NCBI GenBank assembly: GCA_022720335.1
Contig: JAIHVJ010000008.1
Coordinates: forward strand, 1-23,783
Origin: Collinsella sp.
GTDB taxonomy: Bacteria; Actinomycetota; Coriobacteriia; Coriobacteriales; Coriobacteriaceae
Direction: 5' to 3'
DNA length: 23,783 bases
This document shows, in pieces, positions 7,208-14,432 of the stretch (its first letter is position 1; each line of letters begins with the position of its first letter). The position numbers were made by a program, and so were the translations under genes. The notes beneath the pieces are model-generated. The model did no database searches. It was given only the letters and a program-made list of their open reading frames with translations, and was not told the origin of the DNA.

Positions 7208-7220
7208 GACGGGAAGGAAC

Positions 7221-7658
7221 CTACTTCACGACCAAAATGTCGCAGTCCGTATTGCGCAGCAGGAACGTCGAAATCGAGCCCAGGAGCGCATACTTGATCG
7301 AGGACAGGCCGCGTGCGCCGCAGAGCACCAGGTCGGGCTTAACCACGTCGAGCATCTCGTCCTTGAGCGTCTCGCGAATGCGGCCGGCGCGAATCATGAC
7401 CTCGACCTCGGGAATGTCGGGATTGGCCTTGGCCTCTTCGAGCTGCTTGGCGATGGAGTTCTTAAATGCCTCCTCTAGGCCGTTGACCAGATCGACCGGA
7501 TAGGAACCGGCGCTCTCGAGCGCCGTGGAATCGATAACGTGGCCGATGATTAGCTTGGCGCCGTTGTTCGCGGCGACCTTGATGGCGCGTGCGAGCACAA
7601 AATCCTGCTGCTCAGTACCGTCGAGTGAAACAAATACCTTGGTGTAGCCCTCGTTCAT
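7221..7658 (-). CDS. Universal stress protein (UspA family, ATP-binding type)
   Basis: A single-domain Usp of 145 residues. It begins with the beta strand KVFVSLDGTEQQDFVLARAI and has IGHVID after the second strand. The C-terminal nucleotide motif G-x2-G-x9-G-S is intact (GARG at about 115, then GS before ISTFLLRNTDCDILVV), so it belongs to the ATP-binding subgroup. Such proteins are cytoplasmic dimers induced by growth arrest and stress; the specific role is unknown. The Shine-Dalgarno AAGGAGG lies just upstream of the ATG at 7658 on the minus strand. It is monocistronic and divergent from uppP, with a GC-rich 249-bp gap between them. Confidence 0.9.
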   Translation of the reverse strand: MNEGYTKVFVSLDGTEQQDFVLARAIKVAANNGAKLIIGHVIDSTALESAGSYPVDLVNGLEEAFKNSIAKQLEEAKANPDIPEVEVMIRAGRIRETLKDEMLDVVKPDLVLCGARGLSSIKYALLGSISTFLLRNTDCDILVVK

Positions 7659-7840
7659 GGTTTCCTCCTTGGTCTATCGCACGGGCGCGGGGCTCGTGCG
7701 TCGGGCGGGCGCGGGCGCGTTGGCCGCCGGACACTTTATCTTGTTGCAGTTATACCCAAGGATTTCGGTTTGACTGCTCGCAATTCTGTGAACGGGCGAG
7801 TTTTTTGGTAAGGGTAGGCGCGGTCGCACCGCCAACGGTT

Positions 7841-7846
7841 GATAAT
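7841..7846 (+). promoter_or_regulatory. Possible extended -10 (GATAAT) for uppP
   Basis: GTTGATAATGGG lies about 60 bp upstream of the uppP start, in an otherwise GC-rich region. No clear -35 box is seen. It is the best candidate in the gap 7659-7907. Confidence 0.35.
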
Positions 7847-7907
7847 GGGACATCGCCCGCATCGTCCTCAGAACATCTACCGGCGGGTGTCTAACGAGGG
7901 GGTCCCT

Positions 7908-8888
7908 TTGGATATTATCGAGCTTCTAAAATCTGCCTTCATGGGCCTGGTCGAGGGCATCACCGAATGGCTGCCTGTTTCGTCGACCGGTCACATGATC
8001 TTGGTGGACGAGTTCGTCAAGATGAACGTGAGCGAGACGTTCTGGAATATGTTCCTGGTCGTGATTCAGCTCGGCGCCATTCTGGCCGTCTGTGTTCTGT
8101 TCTTCCATGAGCTCAATCCGTTCTCGCCCAGCAAGGGCAAGGAGGGCCGTCGCGACACCTGGGTGCTGTGGGGCAAGATTGTGCTCGGCTGCATTCCCGC
8201 CGCGGCGATCGGCCTGCCGCTCAACGACTGGATGGAGGAGCATTTCTACAATGCTCCCGTCGTGGCGCTGGCGCTCATTGTGTACGGCGTGCTGTTTATC
8301 GTGATCGAGAACTGGCGCGCGAACAAGCGCGAGGAAATGGCCGTTGCCGGTTCGTTTGGTTCGCGTGCTGTGGTGTCGGGCGGACGTCCCGCCGGTGCGC
8401 ACTTTGCGGCGCCTGCCGCGGCTACCGCTGAGGATGAGGACGATGACGAGAATCTGGACTTTGGCTCCATCGCCACGCTCGAGGACCTGAGCTGGAAGAC
8501 TGCGCTGGGTATCGGCTGCTTCCAGGTGCTTTCGCTGGTGCCTGGAACGTCTCGCTCCGGTTCTACTATCATCGGCGGCCTGCTTTTGGGCTGCACGCGT
8601 TCGGTGGCCTCCAAGTTTACGTTCTTCCTAGCCATCCCTGTCATGTTTGGCGCGAGTGCGCTCAAGCTGGTCAAGTATTTCATCAAGGGCGGCACGTTCG
8701 GTGCCAACGAGGTCGCTATCTTGGGCGTGGGCTGCGTTGTGGCCTTTGTGGTTTCGCTCATCGCCATCAAGTGGCTCATGGGCTTCGTCCGCCGTCACGA
8801 CTTTAAGTGCTTCGGTGTTTACCGCATCATCCTGGGCATCGTAGTGCTCGCATACTTCTTCGTTCTGGAGCCGATGCTCGGCCTCTAA
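7908..8888 (+). CDS. uppP: Undecaprenyl-diphosphatase UppP (BacA)
   Basis: Integral membrane enzyme that dephosphorylates undecaprenyl pyrophosphate to recycle the lipid carrier for peptidoglycan; it also gives bacitracin tolerance. The active-site segments are intact: EGITEWLPVSSTGHM (E16, E20, H29 here) and PGTSRSGST at about 212-220. The TTG at 7908 is the chosen start because GAGGGGG ends 5 bp upstream and the family begins MDIIELLKSAFMGLVEG. The upstream in-frame extension to 7839 has no support. The length is 326 residues against 265-290 for typical members. The excess lies in a hydrophilic loop at about 141-190 that is Ala/Gly-rich and then strongly acidic (EDEDDDEN). Confidence 0.93.
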   Translation: MDIIELLKSAFMGLVEGITEWLPVSSTGHMILVDEFVKMNVSETFWNMFLVVIQLGAILAVCVLFFHELNPFSPSKGKEGRRDTWVLWGKIVLGCIPAAAIGLPLNDWMEEHFYNAPVVALALIVYGVLFIVIENWRANKREEMAVAGSFGSRAVVSGGRPAGAHFAAPAAATAEDEDDDENLDFGSIATLEDLSWKTALGIGCFQVLSLVPGTSRSGSTIIGGLLLGCTRSVASKFTFFLAIPVMFGASALKLVKYFIKGGTFGANEVAILGVGCVVAFVVSLIAIKWLMGFVRRHDFKCFGVYRIILGIVVLAYFFVLEPMLGL

Positions 8889-8932
8889 CTTAGTCGACGC
8901 TGCGCGGCGGCCGGGGCGACAACTTGTCATTC

Positions 8933-8974
8933 AAAGGGGGTGGCATGACCAAAAGGTCTATGCCGCCCCCTTTT
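8933..8974 (+). terminator. Rho-independent terminator of uppP
   Basis: AAAGGGGGTGGCATGACC (8933-8950) pairs, with a few wobbles, with GGTCTATGCCGCCCCC (8955-8970), and TTTT follows. It is the first element in the 332-bp gene-free stretch 8889-9220. That stretch also holds a hairpin repeat at 9050 and the promoter of the helicase gene; I see no other coding signal there. Confidence 0.85.
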
Positions 8975-9049
8975 CATGCCAATTTGTTCGCCCTGACCGT
9001 CGCTCGCTGCTGCTGCCATGACATCGGCGGTTTCGTGATTGCCAATAGA

Positions 9050-9082
9050 TTGGTGCAAAGTAACCTGACCCCATTGCGCCAA
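9050..9082. repeat. Hairpin repeat with GGTTACTTTGCACCAA element (copy 2)
   Basis: Inverted arms TTGGTGCAA (9050-9058) and TTGCGCCAA (9074-9082) enclose AGTAACCTGACCCCA-like sequence. Read on the minus strand, it shares the 18-mer CAGGTTACTTTGCACCAA exactly with the copy at 19313-19330, ten kilobases away. The two copies are in opposite orientation, showing a dispersed repeat. Confidence 0.7.
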
Positions 9083-9128
9083 ATCCGCTGGGCGGGCCTG
9101 ACGGTGGCGCACGGAGTCGTGGTGTGAT

Positions 9129-9159
9129 TTGCGTCGGTGTCCGCGCGGCTCGGTATACT
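9129..9159 (+). promoter_or_regulatory. Probable promoter of the UvrD/PcrA helicase gene
   Basis: TATACT (9154-9159) is the -10 candidate, with TTGCGT (9129-9134) 19 bp upstream. The spacing is slightly long. A transcript would have a leader of about 55 nt before ATG 9221. Confidence 0.45.
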
Positions 9160-9220
9160 GGTACGGCTCAAACTATGGCGCCGCCCGCAGGCGCGCCGTC
9201 CGTCAGATGAGGAGTCGCCC

Positions 9221-12121
9221 ATGACCCAGCCCTTGCCCTGGGAAAAGAACGCCGCGGTACCCGTGCCGCCCGCGCCGGAACCCGTGCCGCTCGATGCATA
9301 CACCGCCCCCGCTGCGCCGGAGCCCGAGCTCGTTCCGCTCGATATCTACGACGCTCCCGCGCCGACGCCCAAGCCCGCCAAGCCGCTCGTCGACATCGAC
9401 AGCCTTAATCCCGCTCAGCGCGAGGCGGTCCTGACCACCGAGGGCCCGCTGCTGGTGCTCGCCGGCGCCGGCTCGGGCAAGACCCGCGTCTTGACCTTCC
9501 GCATCGCACATATGCTCGGCGACCTGGGCGTTAAGCCCTGGCAGATCCTTGCCATCACGTTTACCAACAAGGCCGCGGCCGAGATGCGCGAGCGTCTGGC
9601 GGCACTCATCCCCAGCGGTACCCGCGGCATGTGGGTGTGCACCTTCCATGCTATGTGCGTGCGCATGCTGCGCGAGGACGCTGACCTGCTGGGCTACACC
9701 GGTCAGTTCACCATCTACGATGACGACGATTCCAAGCGCATGGTGCGCGATATTATGCAGGCGCTCGGTATCGAGCAAAAGCAATTCCCCATCAATATGA
9801 TCCGCAGCAAGATCAGTTCGGCCAAAAACGCCATGATCGGCCCCGAGGACATGCTCAAATCCGCCGACAGCCCCAACGACAAAAAGGCCGCGCAGGTCTA
9901 CCTGGAGCTGGAACGCCGCCTGCGCGCCGCCAACGCGATGGACTTCGACGACCTGCTCGTGCGCACGCTCGAGCTGCTGCGCACCCGCCCCGAGGTGCTC
10001 GATAAGTACCAAGAGCGTTTCCGCTACATTAGCGTCGACGAGTATCAGGACACCAACCACGTCCAGTACGAGATCGCCAACCTGCTGGCCGCCAAGTACC
10101 AAAACCTCATGGTCGTAGGCGACGATGACCAGTCCATTTATAGCTGGCGCGGCGCCGACATCACCAACATCCTGGACTTTGAGAAGGACTTTAAAAACTG
10201 CAAGACCGTTAAGCTGGAGCAGAACTACCGCTCTACGGGTCATATCCTGAGCGCCGCCAACGCCGTGGTGCGCCACAACTCGCAGCGCAAGGACAAGCGT
10301 CTGTTTACGGCCGAGGGCGATGGCGAGAAGATTCAGGCCTTCCAGGCAAGCGACGAGCGCGACGAGGGCCGCTGGATTGCCGGCGAGATCGAAAAACTGC
10401 ATGCCAAAGGCACGAGCTACGACGATATCGCCGTGTTCTACCGCACCAACGCCCAGTCGCGTATCCTCGAAGATATGTTCCTGCGCGCAGGCGTGCCCTA
10501 CAAGATCGTGGGCGGCACGCGATTCTTCGACCGTGCCGAGATCCGCGACGTCATGGCCTACCTTAAGATGATCGTGAACCCGGCAGACGAGATGAGCGTC
10601 AAGCGCGTCATCAACACGCCGCGTCGCGGCATCGGCTCCACCTCGATCCAAAAGATCGAGCAGCTGGCGCGCGACAACCGTTGCTCGTTCTTCCAGGCCT
10701 GCGAGATCGCAACAGCCGAGACGGGCATGTTTAGCGCCAAGGTGCGTAACGGCCTGTCGAGCTTTGTGTCGCTGGTGTGCGAGGGTCGCCGCATGGACGG
10801 CGAGCTCAAGGACGTCGTCGAGATGATCGTCGATAAGACGGGCCTGCTGCAGGCTTTCCGCGCCGAGGGCACCATGGAGTCCGAGAGCCGCGCCGAGAAC
10901 ATCCAGGAATTCCTGGGCGTCGCCGCCGAATTTGAGGAGACGCACGAGGATATCGAAGGTACGCTCGAGAGCTTGGAAGAGCTGCGCGCTGCCGGTGTTG
11001 CCGATGTGCCTGCTAGCGCCGAGTCCGAGCCTGTCGTGGTGAGCGCGCCTGCGCCCGAACCGGGGCCATCTGCCCCGGTATCCTCGTTTGAGGCGCTCGT
11101 TGGCGCGCGTGACGCCGCGGGCTCCAATCCGCTCGATAGCTTGGCCGCTCCGGCGCTGTCTCCGCAGGATGCCCTGGCCGCCGCCATCGCGGGCAACGCG
11201 TATGCCGCGCCGACAGAGCTGCCGGCGGGTGCCGTACATGCCGACGAGATCGAGCGCACCTACGGTCCGCTCACCTGTAAGGCGCTGCCGGCACTCATGG
11301 AGTGGCTGGCTCTGCGCTCCGACTTGGATTCCCTGGCTGGCGAGACACATGCCATCACCATGATGACCATTCACTCCGCCAAGGGCCTGGAGTTCCCCGC
11401 GGTGTTTGTGGCCGGCATGGAGGAAGGCATCTTCCCGCACGTGCACGACTTTGGCGGCAGCGATGACCCGGGCAAGCTCGAGGAGGAGCGTCGCCTGGCC
11501 TATGTCGCTATCACGCGTGCCCGCAAGCGCCTGTTCTTGACTTACGCCGCTACGCGCCGCACCTACGGCTCGACCTCTGCCAACCCGCGCTCGCGCTTCC
11601 TCAACGAGATTCCGTTTGAGGATATCGAGTTTAGCGGTATCGGTTCTGCCGGTTTTGAGGGAACGGGCTGGGAGAAGCGCGGCGACCGTCACGGCACCTT
11701 TGGTTCGGGCATGGGCTCGGATATGTATGGCGGCAAGGTGTTCGGTTCGCATACGCGTTCGACCGGCGGTTCCGGTTCGCGCGGCGGATCGAGCTTTGAC
11801 GACTTCTTTGGCGGCAGCAGCTATGGGACCGAGCGCCATCGTGGGGTCTCGCCCGACGCCGGCCGTGTTGCCTCGACCTTTGGCTCGGGCGCGCCGCGCG
11901 TCAAAAAGCCGTCGTCCAAGGTGTCCCCGACGGTGGAGCGCAAGGTCGATCGTGCCAGCGCATCGCAGGACTTTGCCGCGGGTGATACCGTGAGTCACAA
12001 GACCTTTGGCACGGGTACCGTGATCTCGGTCGTCGGAGACATGATCGAGGTTCAATTCGAAAAGACCGGCCAGACCAAAAAGCTAATGAAAGGTTTTGCA
12101 CCGATCGTCAAACTGTCGTGA
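9221..12121 (+). CDS. pcrA: UvrD/PcrA-type ATP-dependent DNA helicase
   Basis: SF1A 3'-5' helicase for nucleotide excision repair, replication restart and removal of stalled RNA polymerase. It has 966 residues from ATG 9221, which has GAGGAG upstream; the reading frame extends to 9137 without support. The first 55 residues are a Pro/Ala-rich extension with a repeated VPLD-x-Y-x-AP unit. Helicase motifs follow: Q motif LNPAQREAV (62-70), Walker A AGAGSGKT (81-88), DEYQDTN, GDDDQSIYSWRGAD, QNYRST, TIHSAKGLEF and VAITRARKRL. A low-complexity Ala/Pro/Glu insertion occupies about 592-675 within the 2B region. A Gly/Ser-rich linker (about 827-908) leads to a C-terminal Tudor-like domain (916-966, GDTVSHKTFGTGTV), which in PcrA binds RNA polymerase. 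Typical PcrA has 720-780 residues. Confidence 0.93.
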   Translation: MTQPLPWEKNAAVPVPPAPEPVPLDAYTAPAAPEPELVPLDIYDAPAPTPKPAKPLVDIDSLNPAQREAVLTTEGPLLVLAGAGSGKTRVLTFRIAHMLGDLGVKPWQILAITFTNKAAAEMRERLAALIPSGTRGMWVCTFHAMCVRMLREDADLLGYTGQFTIYDDDDSKRMVRDIMQALGIEQKQFPINMIRSKISSAKNAMIGPEDMLKSADSPNDKKAAQVYLELERRLRAANAMDFDDLLVRTLELLRTRPEVLDKYQERFRYISVDEYQDTNHVQYEIANLLAAKYQNLMVVGDDDQSIYSWRGADITNILDFEKDFKNCKTVKLEQNYRSTGHILSAANAVVRHNSQRKDKRLFTAEGDGEKIQAFQASDERDEGRWIAGEIEKLHAKGTSYDDIAVFYRTNAQSRILEDMFLRAGVPYKIVGGTRFFDRAEIRDVMAYLKMIVNPADEMSVKRVINTPRRGIGSTSIQKIEQLARDNRCSFFQACEIATAETGMFSAKVRNGLSSFVSLVCEGRRMDGELKDVVEMIVDKTGLLQAFRAEGTMESESRAENIQEFLGVAAEFEETHEDIEGTLESLEELRAAGVADVPASAESEPVVVSAPAPEPGPSAPVSSFEALVGARDAAGSNPLDSLAAPALSPQDALAAAIAGNAYAAPTELPAGAVHADEIERTYGPLTCKALPALMEWLALRSDLDSLAGETHAITMMTIHSAKGLEFPAVFVAGMEEGIFPHVHDFGGSDDPGKLEEERRLAYVAITRARKRLFLTYAATRRTYGSTSANPRSRFLNEIPFEDIEFSGIGSAGFEGTGWEKRGDRHGTFGSGMGSDMYGGKVFGSHTRSTGGSGSRGGSSFDDFFGGSSYGTERHRGVSPDAGRVASTFGSGAPRVKKPSSKVSPTVERKVDRASASQDFAAGDTVSHKTFGTGTVISVVGDMIEVQFEKTGQTKKLMKGFAPIVKLS

Positions 12122-12128
12122 TCCCGGC

Positions 12129-12258
12129 GGACCTGGGCGGGCGTATGGGGCAACATCGCCTGCTCGGGCAGTCCTGCGCAAGACGGAGAGCACATTAAGT
12201 GCTCTCCTTTGCGTGCGGAACTCGCGATCGATGTTGTCCCATACGCCCGCCCAGGTCC
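12129..12258. repeat. 130-bp palindromic element with 30-bp inverted ends
   Basis: Arms 12129-12158 and 12229-12258 are inverted copies with one mismatch in 30 bp (GGACCTGGGCGGGCG... against ...CGCCCGCCCAGGTCC). Inside lies a perfect 9-bp hairpin, GGAGAGCAC (12185-12193) with GTGCTCTCC (12199-12207), followed by TTT. It is flanked by GCGCAA/TTGCGT. The whole folds as one long rod. It begins 8 bp after the pcrA stop codon and can terminate transcription, but the outer arms far exceed what a terminator needs. I see no target-site duplication. Confidence 0.8.
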
Positions 12259-12343
12259 TTGGGTAACGTTGCTTGCGAACGCCGCTCCGCTCGTCCGCTT
12301 TTTGATTTGGAGAACCGGGTGGGCTGAAATGTAGATACGAGTA

Positions 12344-12375
12344 GGGGCTCCTCCGTTGATGAACGGGGGAGCCCC
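12344..12375. terminator. Terminator hairpin between convergent pcrA and manA
   Basis: GGGGCTCCTCCGTT (12344-12357) pairs with AACGGGGGAGCCCC (12362-12375) around GATG. A T-rich run, TTGTTTCGTTTT, follows on the plus strand. The stem serves either direction, but the T tract suits plus-strand transcripts better. Confidence 0.75.
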
Positions 12376-12402
12376 TTGTTTCGTTTTGGTTGTTGTTGTG
12401 AC

Positions 12403-13335
12403 CTAGAGGTGGCTGATGATCAGTTCCATCTTGCCTTCGAGGTCGATGGAGCTGACGGTGCTCGGGGCCAGCAGGTGGCTTCCCTTGTGGACGGGGTCGC
12501 CGCAGACGGTGCCTTCGCCGTCGATGAGCGACAGACACATGAAGGGCCAGCGCTGGTCGAGGGTTTTGCTGCCGTCGACGCGCACACGATCGACGGTGTA
12601 GCAGGAGTTAGACTCGAGCTCGGTCACGCCGTTCACCTCGGGCGCGGTCACCGTGCCGTCGGTCGGAGCCTGGGCATCAAAGTCGATGCAGTCGAGGCTC
12701 TGCTCAATGTGCAGTGGGCGCAGCTTGCCGTCGGTGCCGGGACGGTCGTAGTCGTACAGGCGATACGTCACGTCGCTCGACTGCTGCGTCTCCAAAATGA
12801 GCGTGCCGGTCTTGATGGCGTGCACGGTACCGGAATCAATCTGGAAAAAGTCGCCCTTGTGGATCGGCAGTACGTTGAGCATGTCGTCCCAGCGGCCGTC
12901 CTCGATCATCTGCGCGGCCTCGGCGCGGTCGTGCGCGCGCTGGCCGACAATGATCGTGGCACCGGGCTCGCAGTCCAGCACATACCAGCACTCGGTTTTG
13001 CCCAGGCTGCCGTTCTCGTGCTTGGCGGCGTACTCGTCGTTGGGATGAATCTGGATCGAAAGGTCGTCCTTGGCGTCCAGAATCTTAATGAGCAGTGGGA
13101 ACTCCTTGCCCTCGCAGTTGCCAAAGAGCTCGCGGTGCTCGGCCCACAGCCACGACAGCGTGTGGCCTGCATACGGGCCTTCCGCAATCTGGCAGTCGCC
13201 GTTGGGGTGGGCCGAGATGGCCCAGCACTCACCGATGGGTCCATCGGGAATGTCGTAGCCAAATACGGTTTCGAGCTGGCGACCGCCCCAGATCTTCTCG
13301 TGGAAGATCGGCGTCAGCTTAATCAAATCGGACAT
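12403..13335 (-). CDS. manA: Mannose-6-phosphate isomerase, class I
   Basis: Zinc-dependent cytoplasmic isomerase interconverting mannose-6-P and fructose-6-P. It has 310 residues from the ATG at 13335, which GGGGGT precedes at workable spacing; the ATG two codons upstream (13341) sits too close to that site. Family motifs: IWGGRQL, IGECWAIS, and the metal ligands Q95 and H97 in SIQIHPND, E115 in KTECWYVLD and H172 in GTVHAIKTG. The length matches short Bacillus-type ManA (about 315). A catalytic arginine is likely in YRLYDYDR. It lies 74 bp downstream of a GntR regulator on the same strand, with a GGGCGCT/AGCGCCC inverted repeat (13360-13393) between them. The two genes are probably co-transcribed. 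Confidence 0.92.
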   Translation of the reverse strand: MSDLIKLTPIFHEKIWGGRQLETVFGYDIPDGPIGECWAISAHPNGDCQIAEGPYAGHTLSWLWAEHRELFGNCEGKEFPLLIKILDAKDDLSIQIHPNDEYAAKHENGSLGKTECWYVLDCEPGATIIVGQRAHDRAEAAQMIEDGRWDDMLNVLPIHKGDFFQIDSGTVHAIKTGTLILETQQSSDVTYRLYDYDRPGTDGKLRPLHIEQSLDCIDFDAQAPTDGTVTAPEVNGVTELESNSCYTVDRVRVDGSKTLDQRWPFMCLSLIDGEGTVCGDPVHKGSHLLAPSTVSSIDLEGKMELIISHL

Positions 13336-13409
13336 GTTCATACCCCCATTGTGTTGCGCGGGCGCTGCACAAAACAGCTCAAAGCGAGCGCCCGGATGAC
13401 TACAAAAAC

Positions 13410-14129
13410 CTATGCCAACGTTACGTTGTGCAACTCAAAGCGGTCGCCAACGTTGCGCGAGACCGAATACTCAAAGGCGGCGCCGCTGTCCAAAAAGCCA
13501 ATCTGGGTGAGCTCGAGCAGGGGAGAGCCAGGCTTGGTGTCCAAGCGCTCGGCTTCTTCCTCGGTTGCTGCCACGGCGCGAATGGTACGGTGGAAGCTCG
13601 AAATCTTCAGCCCACATTGCTCGCGGATGAAGTGGTAGACCGATCCGTACAGGTCCTTCTTTTTAAGGCCTGGAATCAGCTCGAGGGGCATGTAGGTGTA
13701 CTCGATAACGATGGGCTTCTCATCGGCCTGACGCACGCGCACGATGTGATAGGCAAAGTCATCCTCGGCAATTCCCAGCTGGGCTGCGATGTCCGCTGGT
13801 GGATTAACAATCGAGAAATCGTAGACCACCGAGGTCACCTTCTCCCCGCGGTGCTCATACGAAAAGCCCTGGGCACGGTCGTTTTTGCCCTGGAAAAACG
13901 CCTGACCGGGAAGTCCCGCCGTGTCCTTAACGTAGGTACCCGATCCGCGTCGGCTGGTAATAAGACCTTCCTCGGTGATTTGCTCGATAGCTCGTTTGAC
14001 GGTGATTTTGGAAACGCTATAGAGCTCGCAGAACTCAACGACGGTGGGAAGCTTGTCGCCCGGTTTAAGAGTGCCATCCTCGATGCTTCGACGAATATCT
14101 GCAGCTATCGCCTCGTATTTGGGAATCAT
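13410..14129 (-). CDS. GntR-family transcriptional regulator (HutC/UTRA type)
   Basis: A 239-residue regulator. The N-terminal winged helix (about 1-70) starts IPKYEAIAADIRRSIEDGTLKPG and includes VEFCELYSVSKITVKRAIEQ and GLITSRRGSGTYV. The C-terminal UTRA ligand domain (about 95-239) has VVYDF, YTYMPLELIPGL and PLLELTQIGFLDSG. UTRA regulators usually sense sugar phosphates. The start ATG at 14129 follows AAAGGAGG; the upstream in-frame ATG at 14162 lacks such a site. It is transcribed away from the beta-glucoside cluster, with manA behind it. It is therefore the likely regulator of both, with cellobiose-6-P or glucose-6-P as plausible effectors. Its operator should lie in the A/T-rich 14140-14270 stretch, but I could not define a convincing dyad. 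Confidence 0.9.
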   Translation of the reverse strand: MIPKYEAIAADIRRSIEDGTLKPGDKLPTVVEFCELYSVSKITVKRAIEQITEEGLITSRRGSGTYVKDTAGLPGQAFFQGKNDRAQGFSYEHRGEKVTSVVYDFSIVNPPADIAAQLGIAEDDFAYHIVRVRQADEKPIVIEYTYMPLELIPGLKKKDLYGSVYHFIREQCGLKISSFHRTIRAVAATEEEAERLDTKPGSPLLELTQIGFLDSGAAFEYSVSRNVGDRFELHNVTLA

Positions 14130-14237
14130 TGAACCTCCTTTCCGACATATATCAATACGCAAGTAAGTATAACCCTTAACAAGGCACCCATATAACCTTT
14201 ATCTAAGAAGCTCGAGAAAGAAAAAAGAAAAAGACGC

Positions 14238-14265
14238 TTTACTTTTAGAATTAGAGCGCTATAGT
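14238..14265 (+). promoter_or_regulatory. Probable promoter of the beta-glucoside operon
   Basis: TTTACT (14238-14243) and TATAGT (14260-14265) are separated by 16 bp in the A/T-rich gap between gntR and the glycosidase gene. The transcript would carry a leader of about 160 nt containing the inverted repeat at 14311-14396. A minus-strand TATACT (14170-14165) may serve gntR. Confidence 0.5.
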
Positions 14266-14310
14266 TTAAGCAACGAACGGAATCTTTCCGCAGAACAGGA
14301 TCGACCGTTT

Positions 14311-14396
14311 GGGGACGGTTTTGTTTTGGCGGGTTGGATATCGGTATGACCGGTGCGCGCCCGCGCCGGATAACCTGCCAAAGCAAACCCGTCTCC
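14311..14396. repeat. Facing pair of GGGGACGG...TTTTGGCGGG repeats in the bgl leader
   Basis: A copy at 14311-14336 (GGGGACGGTTTTGTTTTGGC...) faces an inverted copy at 14372-14396 (AACCTGCCAAAGCAAACCCG...), with about 80% identity over 25 bp. The second copy closely matches CCTGCCAAAACAAACCTGTC at 18253. In RNA the pair would form a long stem with a loop of about 35 nt, ending 36 nt before the start codon. Confidence 0.65.
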
Positions 14397-14432
14397 AACC
14401 GGAAGCTCTAGAACACGAAAGCGAGGACTTTG

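Noticed and set aside
9203..12055. A 950-codon open frame on the minus strand across the helicase gene
   Set aside because: It mirrors the GC-rich codon structure of the plus-strand gene, has no family motifs and lacks a ribosome site. The plus strand shows every helicase motif in order.
12376..13638. A 420-codon plus-strand frame spanning manA and part of gntR
   Set aside because: It crosses two real minus-strand genes and their intergenic gap, and shows no recognisable domain.
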